64,000 nt of DNA, taken from Cycas panzhihuaensis (taxonomy: Eukaryota; Cycadophyta). Below the pieces are notes generated by a model that worked only from the letters and a program-made list of their open reading frames with translations, had not been told where the DNA came from and made no database searches. Below are positions 1 to 10,824 of this stretch, one piece after another. The position numbers and the translations under genes were made by a program. Position 1 is the stretch's first letter, and the number at the start of each line of letters is the position of its first letter. Location of the stretch: positions 65,417,741-65,481,740 of the forward strand of contig CM041465.1 of the NCBI GenBank assembly GCA_023213395.1. The letters are read 5' to 3'.

Positions 1-519
1 AATTAGATATAAGGGCATTATAACTAGGTGGAAAAGCATTAATAATAATAGATACGAGATCACTGTCTACTGATGGTTGACCTATAACTGATGATTAGTT
101 CTTGATCATATTAACCTAGGATAAGTAAGCTATAATGGATTTTGTAAATAAATGGAGAAAAATTGAGCTTTAAGTATCACTACCCTTGCATTGTCAATCC
201 TCTCATAGAGTGCACAGATGATGTTCTAAGCTTTAGTAGAGGTAGTGGTAAGTTCTATATTTTGGTTGACATTATCCTCATAGGAAAATTGAAGAAAAGA
301 AAGGGCCACTTTGTTAAACTTGGAAAAGGCAACTACTTTATTAGGATCAAGTGGAGTAAGGTTATTAAGATTATTAGGATCTTCGGTAAGAACTAACTTA
401 GGATTTTTTCTAGAAATATAAGGTCAAAGTTTGATTATGATCATAATATTCTTAACATATTTCTTTTAAGTCAAGAAGTTATCATTACCAAATAGTTTAA
501 TGGTATTAATTGTAATCAT
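1..519 (-). pseudogene. Copia gag fragment (element E0), truncated by window edge
   Basis: Reverse-strand translation from an ATG at 519-517 gives the N-terminal half of a copia capsid (gag) polyprotein with in-frame stops. It begins MITINTIKLFGNDNFL and later reads LYERIDNARVVILKAQF. The same blocks occur in the gag of Copia A (LYETKDES near 24.3 kb) and Copia II (LYERKDNVRVVMLKA near 27.75 kb), so E0 is a third member of that family. The remaining gag and all of pol would lie left of the window. The start was chosen because it aligns with the NTIKLNG start of A. Family membership is seen by eye; no search was run. Confidence 0.72.
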
Positions 520-584
520 TTAAAGTTCTATAGTATTTGTTATGTGTCCTATTCTACCTATAAAGGGTGACCTAAACTAGGATC

Positions 585-1260
585 TAAGTCTTAGTGTCTC
601 TACTCTTAAACAACCTCTAGTAGTTGAGATGGTCCTATTTGGTGGTGTACCTACTTATAAGTGGAAACTTAGGGAGCTAATATACTTAAGATACATGGAT
701 GCTATAGAATACTTAGTGACTCCCTTAATATCATTGACCTACCTGCACTAGATTTATAGCATGAATGATAAATCCTTGTCTAAGGGAACACTTCTAACTA
801 AGGCACTCACCCTCTCTAGGTCTAACTTGGTCTTCGAACTCTAAGGTTTTGGGTATAACACCTCATCCTACCACATATTATATTTGATAGTTAAATTGCC
901 TCTCTAATATCCATAAAAATTAAGAAGGACTGGTATCATATACATAGTGGTAACTTTAGGGGTCTTAGCTGTTTCTCTTGCAAGGCTGGTAATTAGATGG
1001 TTCCTTTGGTTTTTATCTTGTTTAATATTTTTGGTTAATTTTTAAAAGATTTAGTGATTAATAGATTTGTTTTAATGTTTTAAAGTAGAAAAATATAAAA
1101 AACCCTTTAAAAACTAAAAAAATTACCTAAAAATAAATTAAAAAAGGCCTAAAAAATCTAAAAAAATGATTAAAAACTTATTAAAAAGATAACTTTAGGT
1201 TATGAAATATATTAAAAATAGAATATTCTAGTGATATGTTGAATTATATAACCTAAAAAT
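585..1260 (-). repeat. Conserved leader module, copy in E0
   Basis: Read on the reverse strand this lies just upstream of the E0 gag. It shares blocks with the leaders of Copia A (24770-25180) and Copia II (11990-12352 plus 26998-27410). One block centres on AGACCTAGAGAGGGTGAGTG, another on TTAGGACCCCTA-like sequence. The upstream half (about 1000-1260) is a run of A/T-rich purine tracts also present in II near 12.1 kb. It is non-coding. A canonical plant 5' splice donor (AGG^GTGAGT) is embedded in the conserved core, but I cannot show that it is used. Confidence 0.65.
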
Positions 1261-2916
1261 TTTTAAGCTATATAAAAATCAAATCCAGACAATCAGATTT
1301 TGAAAAAAATAAAGTAGTAATGTGGATATAGAAGGTAAATTCTCACTATAAAAGAAATAGATTCCAGATCAATCTTCTTCACTACAAAGTAGGCTCAATT
1401 AGGGTCAATTTAAATGGTTATAAGTTATACTTCTATCCCTTCAGTTATTTGTAGCAATGAAGTGAATCCAATAGAAAATTATCAATCCTCAGGTCACAAA
1501 AAATTAATGAATTAAAGCATAAATCTAGTTTGTTCGCCTCTATTTCAAGTTAGAATCAATCTTTTACCAACTGCACCCAATCTATAATCAACATCAAAAG
1601 CAATACATACCATAAAAAGGCTACATGGGCCAACAAAAAGTTGAAACACTAATGCAATTATTAATAGATGCTAGACTGAGTTGCAAAGGAGCCTCACAAG
1701 CTAATTGAATAAAAGCAAGACCAAGATAAGCTAAGAATAAGGCCACATAGGAAGTGGATAGGGCAACAAAGTACACAAAAGATTGAGTGAGGGATACACA
1801 GGTTAGAAAATGATCCATGCATGACAATAACAATGATACATACTTTGTAGTGATATAAAAAAGGCCCACAAATAGACCATGTAGGTGAAACTAAGTTCAC
1901 GAAAACCACACACAGAGAGCAGTGTGATGCATAAAGTAAAGGGATGATTTATGCCATCACGCCAATGTAGGAATCTAAATGAGGAATCACATAGGATTTT
2001 AAGATGGTCTAGTAGCACGTAGATCAACACTCAAACTTTTCTCAACCATAATACAACTTAACACAAATTTTTAGTGAACACAAATATGTATAGAGCTTAA
2101 ATAGAATAGTTAGTAGAAAAACATGAAATGAGCTAAGCAAAAATTGCCTAACTATATATAATTTAATATAGTTTTAAAAAAGGGTTGAGTAAACTAATTT
2201 TTAATGTAGCCACGAAATTAGTTCTAAAATAATAGTCAAATGGATATTTCATAAAGAAATATTCTAAATATAAGTTTGATTTTATTTTGAAATAAAAAAT
2301 TTGAAGATTACAACCTGTAGATAATACAATCAAGCTATAGATCTAAAGAAACATCTAGTAGATGGTATAATAATCTAGTAGATCTTTGAGAGAGCGGGCA
2401 AATCGATATATATCATTCTTAGTAGTAAGATGAACTTGAATCCTCTATTAATTCTTAATTCTCTGTCTTTTAAATTAGCTAAATCTCATCCTCTTCACCA
2501 TTTTCTATTTTCTTCTTTTCTATTTTTTCCATACCTTAATTTATTTCATGGTCCATGTAATTATTGGATATAATATCCAATTGCATTCCAACTCCATTTA
2601 CCCTCTCTCTTGTAATATTAAATTATTATATTCATAGTTAACTTGAGATGTGTACCACCTTGATAAGTATGACAATATACAATGGTTGACTTTTGAGGGT
2701 TCTCACATGTGATAAGATGTTGTATAAGTATTTGAAGCTTAGCTAAATTTTCATCATACATTATGGATATTATGTGTACATGTTTTATCTTATTGTGCTT
2801 CATTTCTTTATCTTACACTTATCTCATTTATTTATTGTTATATAATTTTGGTTCTATAATCATTGCTTCCATCCTAATCCATCTTTGTGGTATCACAACT
2901 ATACTAAAAATCCAAC
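1261..2916. other. AT-rich sequence without a recognisable gene
   Basis: This probably contains the rest of the E0 leader, by analogy with Copia A whose leader runs about 1.9 kb. I could not place an E0 5' LTR or its reverse-oriented PBS. Short open frames between 1.6 and 2.0 kb have no motif and overlap one another in different frames, so they look random. The last few hundred bases may be a forward LTR, because a PBS-like site follows immediately. Confidence 0.4.
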
Positions 2917-2920
2917 ATTG

Positions 2921-2933
2921 TAGTATTAGAGCC
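2921..2933 (+). other. Primer-binding-site-like sequence of an unassigned LTR element
   Basis: TAGTATTAGAGCC differs from the tRNA-Met PBS TGGTATCAGAGCC by two transitions (G to A, C to T), both expected from deamination. It follows an LTR-like end AACA at 2914-2917 with a 3-base spacer. That suggests a forward LTR ending at 2917, start undetermined. No gag or pol was recognised downstream before Copia I begins. Confidence 0.4.
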
Positions 2934-3998
2934 TAAGGTTCAATCCATGGAGAACATTCTTTGTCCTTATTATTTTCAATTTTTTGGAGTCATTTGAATA
3001 TTATTTTTAAGAACCATCTTCTGCTTGTTTTGACCTATCAAAATGCAGATTTAGGAGTTATTTTTTCAAGAATTTAGGGCTACTAATATTACTATTTTCT
3101 TAAGCTTTCTTGGGCCTATTTTACTATTATTTTTAAAGCAATTTAAGGGGTTTGAATTGTTGAAAATATATTTTAAAGTGGCAATTAGGAAGAGATTTAT
3201 AGTAGAAAAAAGGTAGATTTATGTGTTGAAAATGTATTTTTTTATGACTAGTTTTATCATGCATGTGGATTCATTTCAATATTGCATGTAGGTATGTTAT
3301 TGGAGGCTATAATATGATTTTTTAAATATGTTCTTTAGAGTTAAATTGTAAGAGAGAAGCCACAACTACACGACTAATCACCTTGCATAAGAAAATAGTC
3401 TGCTACTAGAAAAAAAAAGGAAGAAAAAGAATTTTTAATAGTTGATAGAAGCTGTATTTTTCTTCCCAAGTATGCATTATTATAACTACTTTGAAAATCC
3501 CTATAAGGTTTTTTCTAGAGAAGGAGAAATAAAAATGTATGTAAAAAAATTTGAAAGATATATGAAGTTCTTTACTATTTATCTAGTTTGTTAGAACATT
3601 AAAAAAAAAAAAAACTCTTTGAAAAGCATATATGTGTTTTCCCTAAAGATCTTGCAAAAAAAAAAAAATGTATATTAAATTTATAAATATGGCATTTTTG
3701 AAAAACAATCTACATTTTTGCTATGTAAACCTTAGTCAATATATGCATATTAAGTTTAAAAGAAGATAAGCAAGGAGTTTACATTAGGCAAGAGTAGAGG
3801 GCAATGTAGAGCCTAGGAAGAACATGGCACAAATAAAGGCAACATTATCTTACATGCAAAAGAAGTAAACAGAAAGGATATAGATGTATCTTTACATAGT
3901 CACATTAGAGAAGAAGAAAAAGTGTTGAATGGATCATACAATGTTGGTAGTCTTCATCACATGTGGAGTGGAGATTGAGCAATAGACTTGTAATAGTT
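2934..3998. other. No gene seen; AT-rich possible leader of the 2.9-kb LTR
   Basis: The stretch contains A-runs near 3601 and 3658 and no reading frame with a recognisable motif. It may be the leader of the element whose PBS lies at 2921, interrupted by Copia I at 3999. Confidence 0.35.
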
Positions 3999-4281
3999 TG
4001 TTAGAGTGATAACCTAACTGACTAATATTGTGGAACAAATATTATGATGTAAAATGTTATTGTATTAAGGCTAATGTAGGTTAATAGATGTACATTTGAG
4101 ACACTTGTGGATCTATTCAAAGAGATCTAAGGTCCATTGTAAAGTAATCTTTATATCAATATACTCGAATTATTTATAGTGGGTTTTTATCAAAAGCTTT
4201 CACACATTAATTCTATTTTTATGTGCTTGCATCTTTCATGCTTGTTGTGGACATACAAGATTTGTATGCTTATTTCTAATA
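3999..4281 (+). repeat. Copia I 5' LTR
   Basis: Starts TGTTAGAGTGATAACC and ends CTAATA, a decayed form of the CTAACA type; the 3' LTR ends TAACA. It is collinear with 9767-10047, including the shared block around AGAGATCTAAGGTCCATTG. The TATA position seen intact in Copia III (CTATATAAAG) is degraded here to CTATTCAAAG. Confidence 0.9.
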
Positions 4282-4292
4282 TGGTATTAGAG
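4282..4292 (+). other. Copia I primer-binding site
   Basis: TGGTATTAGAG directly abuts the 5' LTR. It matches the initiator tRNA-Met PBS TGGTATCAGAG with one C-to-T change. This is where the tRNA primer would start minus-strand DNA synthesis. Confidence 0.85.
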
Positions 4293-5734
4293 TAGATGAT
4301 CATGTATAAGAAAAAATAAGTATTAGGTTAAGTGATTAGGTCACTAGTTGCTAAGTAGGACTGGCATAACCCTTCACTAAGGATCAATTTCTCTGACAAT
4401 CAAAAGAGCATCCATAGTTCTATAATAGTCAATCTCTGAGCAACTCAAGTGCCTCCTCCATTAGATTTGTTATTACAAATTATCGATGCTCTATATAGTA
4501 GATTATCAGATATGAGAAGAAAGGAGATATATATAAGTTAGCCATTGAAGTGAAGCTTATCATTACTAGGTCATGTTGTATCCCATTATATAAATCATCA
4601 GACATAGAGTGAGCTACTAGCTAATATGAGTATTTTTATTATGATAGAGCCACTACCCATATGCATGCCCTTATAAGAACAAAGACAGTGGGTATCTGGT
4701 ATGGGAATGTTGTGTTAATATTTGTTTTAATACCCCTATATTATATATTTAACCCTGTTATTAGACAAAGTCAAGAGGATACTATAATCATTATTTTTCT
4801 TATTGTTATATAACTAGTTGCTAAAATCCTTTATTATCTCATTTGTAGTGTATGTTATTATAAGGTATCTACCTATCACCCTTATATTTGGTTATAAGAT
4901 ATCTCTCTATTTAGTCACCAGTTGTGGGATGAATACATGCCCATAGATGCAACCACATATGATATGATGTTATTGAAGGAGATTATATTATATCTATCAT
5001 AGAGAGGATATGCTATGCATCATTTGCAGTCAAGCCTTTATTAGGTAAGTCATCAAGCTAGCCACCAATTTGGTAGACGAAATGAAGTTGCTATGTTTAT
5101 TACCAACATAAGAGTCTATAAACCAAAGGTATCTTGTGAGGAAGGTGTAGACAAACATACATCTCATGTGGATGCCATAGACATAGTCACTCATATAGGA
5201 AAATACATATCTCAATTGCCACCATAGACCTTAACTCATAAAGGTATTTATATATTGTGCCTCTCTTGTTAACAAGTATTTTTTTTGCTAAAGTTTTGTT
5301 TCTTATTCTGTGGTGGCATATATATGTTACACTTAATTCACCTTTGTTATATTTGAGGATTTTCAATGAAGTAAAGGCATTTTTATATATGAATAAGGTG
5401 TATGATTTTTTATTATCTTCTTTTGGGTTGATTTTGGTATGCTAGAAGTTACTTGATTGACTATTACATCTGTAGTATATATAGTATTATTGGGTTGCCA
5501 TTATTTAATGTGTTTGAGCTTCATCTTAAACTATCGATATTTTTTTAAATTAAAAATTAGACTTGTTAGTATTTAGTTCTATTGAATTATTTGAGGGTTA
5601 TATGTGAGTGATTATCTGCTTTGTTGAGCTACAATATTTTGTTTTGTAATGGACTATTTAATTTCTATTTTTATGAGGGAATATTACTTATGTAAAGATT
5701 GGTATAAAGTCCCTATGTTTTTCCATTGTTTATC
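4293..5734 (+). other. Copia I leader, no gene seen
   Basis: About 1.4 kb between the PBS and the gag start. No frame shows a recognisable protein motif. The corresponding Copia III leader (38141-39300) opens with a similar GTAGATG(A/G)TCAT stretch after the PBS. Confidence 0.6.
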
Positions 5735-6600
5735 ATGAAAAAGTTGGCTCCTTTAGTCATTTTCAATGGGAATAACTTCAATGAATGGAAGGCAAATATG
5801 GAATTAGTTCTCATGGTGAACCAACTTTGGGGCATTACCAAATCTAAATTATTAGTTGTCTATTTGGATTAGAAAGAGCGTATACATATAAAGGAGAAAT
5901 AACTCATGGCTACGGGTTCACTTATGTTATCTTTGGCTCTAGACTAGACAACTTGAGTCCATAATCTTAAATCATCTCATGAGGTCTAGACAAAGTTATG
6001 TGGGATGTTTGATAAGAAGAAAACTAATCCGTGTGTTGCTCTTATGATGAAGCTATTAAATTCAAAGGTAGAGGATAAGAATAACATAAGTACATACTTG
6101 AATAAGATCACTAATTTAAGGAACAGGTTGGATGGATTGAAGCCAAAATCAATTAATGATGCACCACTCATTGTGATTATTATATTAAAATTACTAGTTG
6201 TATTTGGAACCTTCTAAACTATCTATACAAGAGATGAAGTTATGGAGGGTGAATCATTTGAGTGATTAAAGAATATGATTCTAGTAGAGGATGCCAAGTT
6301 GAAGCATCATGGAATGCTTGCTGGTTCATAATCAAATCATATTTTGGTCATGAAGACATAAAGGAAAGATGCTATTTAGGAGGGTAATTCCACACAAAGA
6401 ACATGAGAGACATCTATGGAGAAGAAGTTTATAGGTAAGTGCAATTACTACAAGAAAGAGGGCCATAAAGAGCAGAATAATTGGTTTAAAAAGTGAGACA
6501 AGTGCAAGGCTAGCCAAGATGATAAGGGAAAGAGTGTAGCAATGTATTATATTAGGGTATCAATGTTGTCAACTAAGCCAAATAAGAAAGTTTATTAGAT
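5735..6600 (+). pseudogene. Copia I gag (capsid/nucleocapsid) remnant
   Basis: The ATG at 5735 opens MKKLAPLVIFNGNNFNEWKA, the copia gag N-terminus with its N-x-F-x-x-W core. The same start occurs in Copia III at 39301. The middle contains VALMMKLLNSKVEDKNNIST and NLRNRLDGLK, typical of the UBN2-type gag helix region. A zinc knuckle at about 6439-6485 reads CNYYKKEGHKEQNNW: the first Cys and the His remain, but the other two Cys are lost. Several in-frame stops (for example at 5870 and 6214) and apparent frame changes make it non-functional. It would have formed the virus-like particle and packaged RNA. Confidence 0.85.
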
Positions 6601-9600
6601 CCTGGACTCTAGAGTGCATAAAAACATCACCTATCAGAAATAAATCTTTGATGCCTCGGATGTAGATTTGAGTGATACTAATGTCATTCTTGGAGATGCT
6701 TGAGTATTTCTTGTAGAAGGTGTTAGTTCCATTTTTCTTGTAGGAGGTAAGTTCAATGGAGTTTATTATGTGTCAAAGTTGAAACTTAATCTTCTTTTTG
6801 CTTGAGAAATTTATAAATAAGGTAGAAAATTAAGATTTATAATAATAGATGTATAGCTAAGGATCTTAAAAAGAACTTCTTTATTGTTGCTACTAAAAAT
6901 GTTCAAGATAACTATTGGGTGTTTAATAAATTTAAAGCCCAAAAGGAATCTTATGGTTTTGTTGCTAGTGCTGATGATATAAGCAAGTTATGGCATGAGT
7001 GTCTTGGGCATCTTAACTATATGAGCATCAACCTTATGAATAGGGTGAAGATTGTGGTAGGTCTACCATAAGTTCCATTTTTACAAGGTGTTTATAAAGG
7101 ATGTATATATGGGAAGTACCATTGCTATCCTTTTACTAGGGATTATGCCTAAAGAGTAAAGAAATTGGAATTTATGTATATTGATTTGATGGGGCTAGTA
7201 TTAAATCCTTTAATTTTATGTGGTTATTTTGTTCTTATATTTGTAGATGATTATAGTAGGAAAGCTTGGATATTCTTCTTAAAAGATAAGTCTGAAGTGT
7301 TTGATCACTTTTGTGAATGGAAATTCAGGGTCAAGAATGAGAGTGATAAGAATATAAAGATTTTGAGAAGTAATAATAGAAAGGAGTATGACCATAATGT
7401 CTTTAATTAGTTCTGCCTTGATCATGGTATTAAATAGGAACTGATGGTCTTGTATACCCATAATAAAATGTTATTACAAAGAGGAAGAGTCATAGCTTGA
7501 TGGATATGGTGATGTGTATGGTGCATGCAAAGAATCTACCTTTAATATTTTAGGTAGAAGCTATTGCAATAATTATTCATATTCTAAATAAGGTACCTAT
7601 GAAAGTTATTCATGGTATTACCCCCAAGGAGTGTTAGACCAGTTATAAACTTTCTATTATTTATTTCAAGGTATTTGGGTATATTACATAGACACACATC
7701 CTAGATGCACATTAAAATAAGTTAGATTGTAAGGGTTTGAAGTGTATCTTTATGTGGTACTCATAAGAGAATAAAGCTTACAAACTTTGGGATCCATAGG
7801 GGAAGAAGCTTTTGGTTAGTTAGGATGTTAAGTTTGATGAGTCAATGACATATCATATTGAGAGGTCATTTGAAGATAGATTTTATCCTTTACTTCTTCC
7901 ATTTTCAATCTGTGTCTCAATAGGTATAGAGGTCAAGAAGCCAAGAGTTATATCAATAATAGAAGTAGGACTAACTAGGAGTAATGAGGAGCTACCACAT
8001 AAGGAGATACATATAATATTATGTATTCTATTATGGGCTAGAAGGACTATTGAGGAATTTGGTATGACAATAGAAGATCCTAAAGATGGATGGCAAATGA
8101 GAAGTTAACATGCTAATCAAGCTTTGGTGGTGGATACTAATGATCATAGTGATCCTATTTCATATGAAGAATATAAAGAAGATCCATGATGGATAACTAC
8201 AATGGAGAAAAAGTATAGTTCGATCATAAAAAATGACACATGGGATTTGGTTCCATTACTTCCATCCAAGAACCTTGTTAGTTACAAGTGGGACTATAAG
8301 ATGAAGTTTCGCTCCAATGGAGAGGTAGATAAATATAAGACTAGACTTGTTACACTGGGGTTTAAATAGAAAGAAGGAATTGATTATGAGTAGATATTTG
8401 TACTAGTCTCTAAGATGAAATTGGTCTAATTGATCCTTGCTTTAGCAATTACATGTAGTTAGGAGTTACACTAGATGGATATGAAGTTATCATTCCTTAA
8501 AAGAGACTCAAAAGAGGAGATCTATATGGCTCAACCTCTTAATTTCATGAAGGAAGGATAAGATCATTTAGTATATCACTTGAAGAAATCTCTCTTTGGC
8601 CTAAAATAAGTACCTTGTGCTTGTTATGACAAGATAGATGATAGATTAAAGGGGGATGGTTTTGTGATGATAGAATTGGAGATGAGTCTATATATTTGAA
8701 GGAATGAAACTATAATAGTTATTATTGTGTTGTATGTAGATGACCTTGTTGTTATAGGCAATTGTAATAGGACTATTACAGCTACAAAGTCCTATTTGGG
8801 ATAGATTTTTGATATGACAGTTCTTAGGCTACTTCATTACTTCTTAGGCATTAAAGTTAGGCAAATGGATAATCACATCATAATGTTATAATTGAGGTAT
8901 ACAAAAAATTTACTTGACAGATTTATGATAAAGGATTACAAACCAAATAAAGATACCATGTGTAAAGGACACAAAGCTCCTAAAAGATTTGAATAAGTTA
9001 ACTATAGATAAGACTTTATATTGACAATTAGTAGGGAGTTTGATTTACTTAACTCATACTAGGCCTAATATTACTTATGTTGTTAGATTAATATCTCATT
9101 ACATATAGAGTCCCCAAGAGCCACATTGGGTTGCTGTGAAGAGGATTCTAAAGTATATTAAAGGAACACTTAATCTAGGCCTTGAATACCTTTGAGGTGG
9201 AGAGACAAAATTACATGGCCATATTAGTACAAATTGGGGTGGAGATGTTAAAGATAGGAAATCAACTATTAGATATATTTATGGTATTAGCAATAGGTTT
9301 GTATCATGGTAGTCTAAAAAATAAACCACTATTAGATTATCTTCTATATAAGTTGAATATTAAGGACTTAATATTAATGCGGGGGAAGCAATATGGTTAC
9401 AAGGACTTTTGGGGAATTTTGGAACATCTTCTAGCACAACTATTATATATATTAATAATCAAAGTATTATTTGACTTTTAAAGAATCTAGAATTTCATGC
9501 ATATATGAAGCATAAGGAGATCTAGTACCATTACATCCATGAGTAGATTGGATCATGGAAGTTATAAGTAGAATTTTATCTAAGCGAAGAACAACTTACA

Positions 9601-9665
9601 TATATATTCATTGAATCTCTTACTAATAATAACTTCATCAAGATTCATGCCAATTTGGAACTTAG
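6601..9665 (+). pseudogene. Copia I pol (protease, integrase, reverse transcriptase, RNase H) remnant
   Basis: The protease site reads ILDSRVHKNITYQ, so the Gly of D-S-G is replaced by Arg. The integrase zinc-binding part keeps WHECLGHLNY near 6990 and a GCIYGKYH remnant. The core has FMYIDLMGL, IFVDDYSRKAWIFFL and LRSNNRKEYD, the last showing loss of the catalytic Asp. Reverse transcriptase runs from about 8190; its catalytic YVDD is intact at 8733-8744 (LYVDDLVVIG), followed by LLHYFLGIKV. RNase H follows from about 9080, with NWGGDVKDRKST near 9235 and a tail IKIHANLELSEV before the stop. There are dozens of stops, many of them TAG. Confidence 0.88.
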
Positions 9666-9676
9666 TGAAGTTATCC

Positions 9677-9688
9677 TTGAGGGGGGAT
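9677..9688 (+). other. Internal polypurine-like tract, Copia I
   Basis: TTGAGGGGGGAT lies about 80 bp upstream of the tract that abuts the 3' LTR. Copia III has a counterpart at 43235-43244 (TAAGGGGGAT), so the second tract belongs to the family. Confidence 0.5.
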
Positions 9689-9754
9689 ATATCAACAAGA
9701 AAAATGGTAAAGGATAGTCCAACCCTTATGAAGACTTTAAGACCCCATATTTAC

Positions 9755-9766
9755 ATTAGGTAGGGA
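9755..9766 (+). other. Copia I polypurine tract at 3' LTR
   Basis: ATTAGGTAGGGA ends exactly at the 3' LTR start. Copia III has the cleaner ATTAAGAGGGGA at the same place. It would prime plus-strand DNA synthesis. Confidence 0.7.
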
Positions 9767-10047
9767 CGTTAGAGTGATAACCTAATTGACTAATGTGGTA
9801 CGAATATTGTGATGTAAAATATTTTTGTATTAAGGCCAATGTAGGTTGATAAATATATATTTATGACATTTGCAGATCTATTTAAAGAGATCTAAAGTCC
9901 ATTGTAAAGTAATTTTTATATCAATGTAATCAAATTATTTTATGGTAGGTTTTTACTAAAAGGTTTCCCATGTCATTTATATTTCTATGTGCGTACTTCT
10001 TTTATACTTGTTATATACATAAAAGATCAGTATGCTTGTTTTTAACA
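9767..10047 (+). repeat. Copia I 3' LTR
   Basis: Begins CGTTAGAGTGATAACC (TG changed to CG) and ends TTTTTAACA. Collinear with 3999-4281, with scattered transitions and small indels that indicate an old insertion. Confidence 0.9.
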
Positions 10048-10345
10048 TACTCTATAAAATTTTCTTTCCTCTTCCAACAGTCCACATAAATGATTTATAA
10101 ATAACCACCATCCTTACCTTTGATATTTTGGGAGTGCCGTAAGCGATTTCAAAGGGTCATAAGGTTAGGTGGCCAAAATAAAATAACAAAGATTATATAT
10201 ATGGCTTGCCACCTAATAATGAACTAGATGACCTAAAAAAAAAGGAGATTCTACGTGGAGAAGGTAGTTAAGAATAAATGGAGAAGCAACACCCTATTAT
10301 CATGATGTAATGATAATAGTCCCCTTGGGTATCTTCTTTATCCAA
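10048..10345. other. Unassigned spacer between Copia I and Copia II
   Basis: 298 bp with no coding motif. Its right end, GAATC at 10346-10350, is the left copy of the Copia II target-site duplication. The sequence therefore continues, across the inserted 34 kb, at 44354. Confidence 0.6.
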
Positions 10346-10350
10346 GAATC

Positions 10351-10810
10351 TAATAGAAAAATTAATGTTGAATTTATTAATTCATCTTAGTCTTCTTGTA
10401 AATGTATTGTACATTTATAATATTGAAGTGATGTTCGTAGAGTTAGTACATTTGAGGGTAATAGTGTTATGTTATGGTTAGTTATATCTTGATATTGTGA
10501 GCCTAAGCACATGGGATCATATTTAATTACATCTCATCATAACGCACATGTAAGTTGATTATACAAGGTGCCAAATGTCACCTTGTATGATTAACCCTTC
10601 ATATTACTTTGTCTCTCTTACAATTATTAGTATTTTGCATGTATGAGGTATAACTTAATTTAATATGATATGAGTGATAAATAAAAGTTCTAATGTTGAT
10701 TTTTAAAGGATTAATGAATTTAACCTCCTCACATTTGATGTAATGTGGGTGTATATACTTTGTATGATTGGAACCTAGATGGAAGTTAGCCTGAATGCCA
10801 CTTCCCTTCA
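10351..10810 (+). repeat. Copia II 5' LTR
   Basis: Collinear with 43892-44353 over its whole length. It begins TAATAGAAAAATTAATG (TG decayed to TA) and ends CCCTTCA. It contains the hairpin at 10554-10595 described separately. Confidence 0.92.
10554..10595. other. Hairpin in Copia II 5' LTR
   Basis: Left arm GTTGATTATACAAGGTG (10554-10570), 8-base loop CCAAATGT, right arm CACCTTGTATGATTAAC (10579-10595). The arms pair over 17 positions; the two changes in the left arm relative to the 3' LTR copy would be G-U wobbles in RNA. The 3' LTR counterpart pairs perfectly. Confidence 0.75.
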
Positions 10811-10812
10811 CT

Positions 10813-10824
10813 TAGTATTAGAGC
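10813..10824 (+). other. Copia II primer-binding site
   Basis: TAGTATTAGAGC, two bases after the 5' LTR, matches the tRNA-Met PBS TGGTATCAGAGC with two transitions. Confidence 0.75.

Larger units (their letters stand above)
3999..10047 (+). mobile_element. Copia I: full-length decayed Ty1/copia LTR retrotransposon
   Basis: A 6.05-kb element with LTRs of about 280 bp (3999-4281 and 9767-10047), a PBS, gag, protease, integrase, reverse transcriptase and RNase H in copia order, and G-rich polypurine tracts before the 3' LTR. Every domain carries stops. Flanking 5-mers are TAGTT on the left and TACTC on the right, which is not a convincing TSD, so the duplication has mutated or one end is slightly misplaced. 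Copia III at 37.8-43.6 kb is the same family: gag start, YVDD region, LTR and tract layout all match. Confidence 0.92.

Noticed and set aside
1621-2030. Overlapping reverse open frames of 70-80 codons
   Set aside because: Three frames overlap in the same DNA with no shared or known motif; typical of AT-rich random sequence.
9182-9481. 99-codon forward open frame
   Set aside because: Out of frame with the Copia I RNase H, which reads through the same bases with recognisable motifs in another frame.
3994-10052. TAGTT / TACTC as the Copia I target-site duplication
   Set aside because: Only three of five bases match, so it was not counted as a TSD.
10270-10320. AACACCCTATTATCATGATG as another copy of the element D LTR start
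   Set aside because: Only about 12 bases match and the next blocks of the D LTR are absent.
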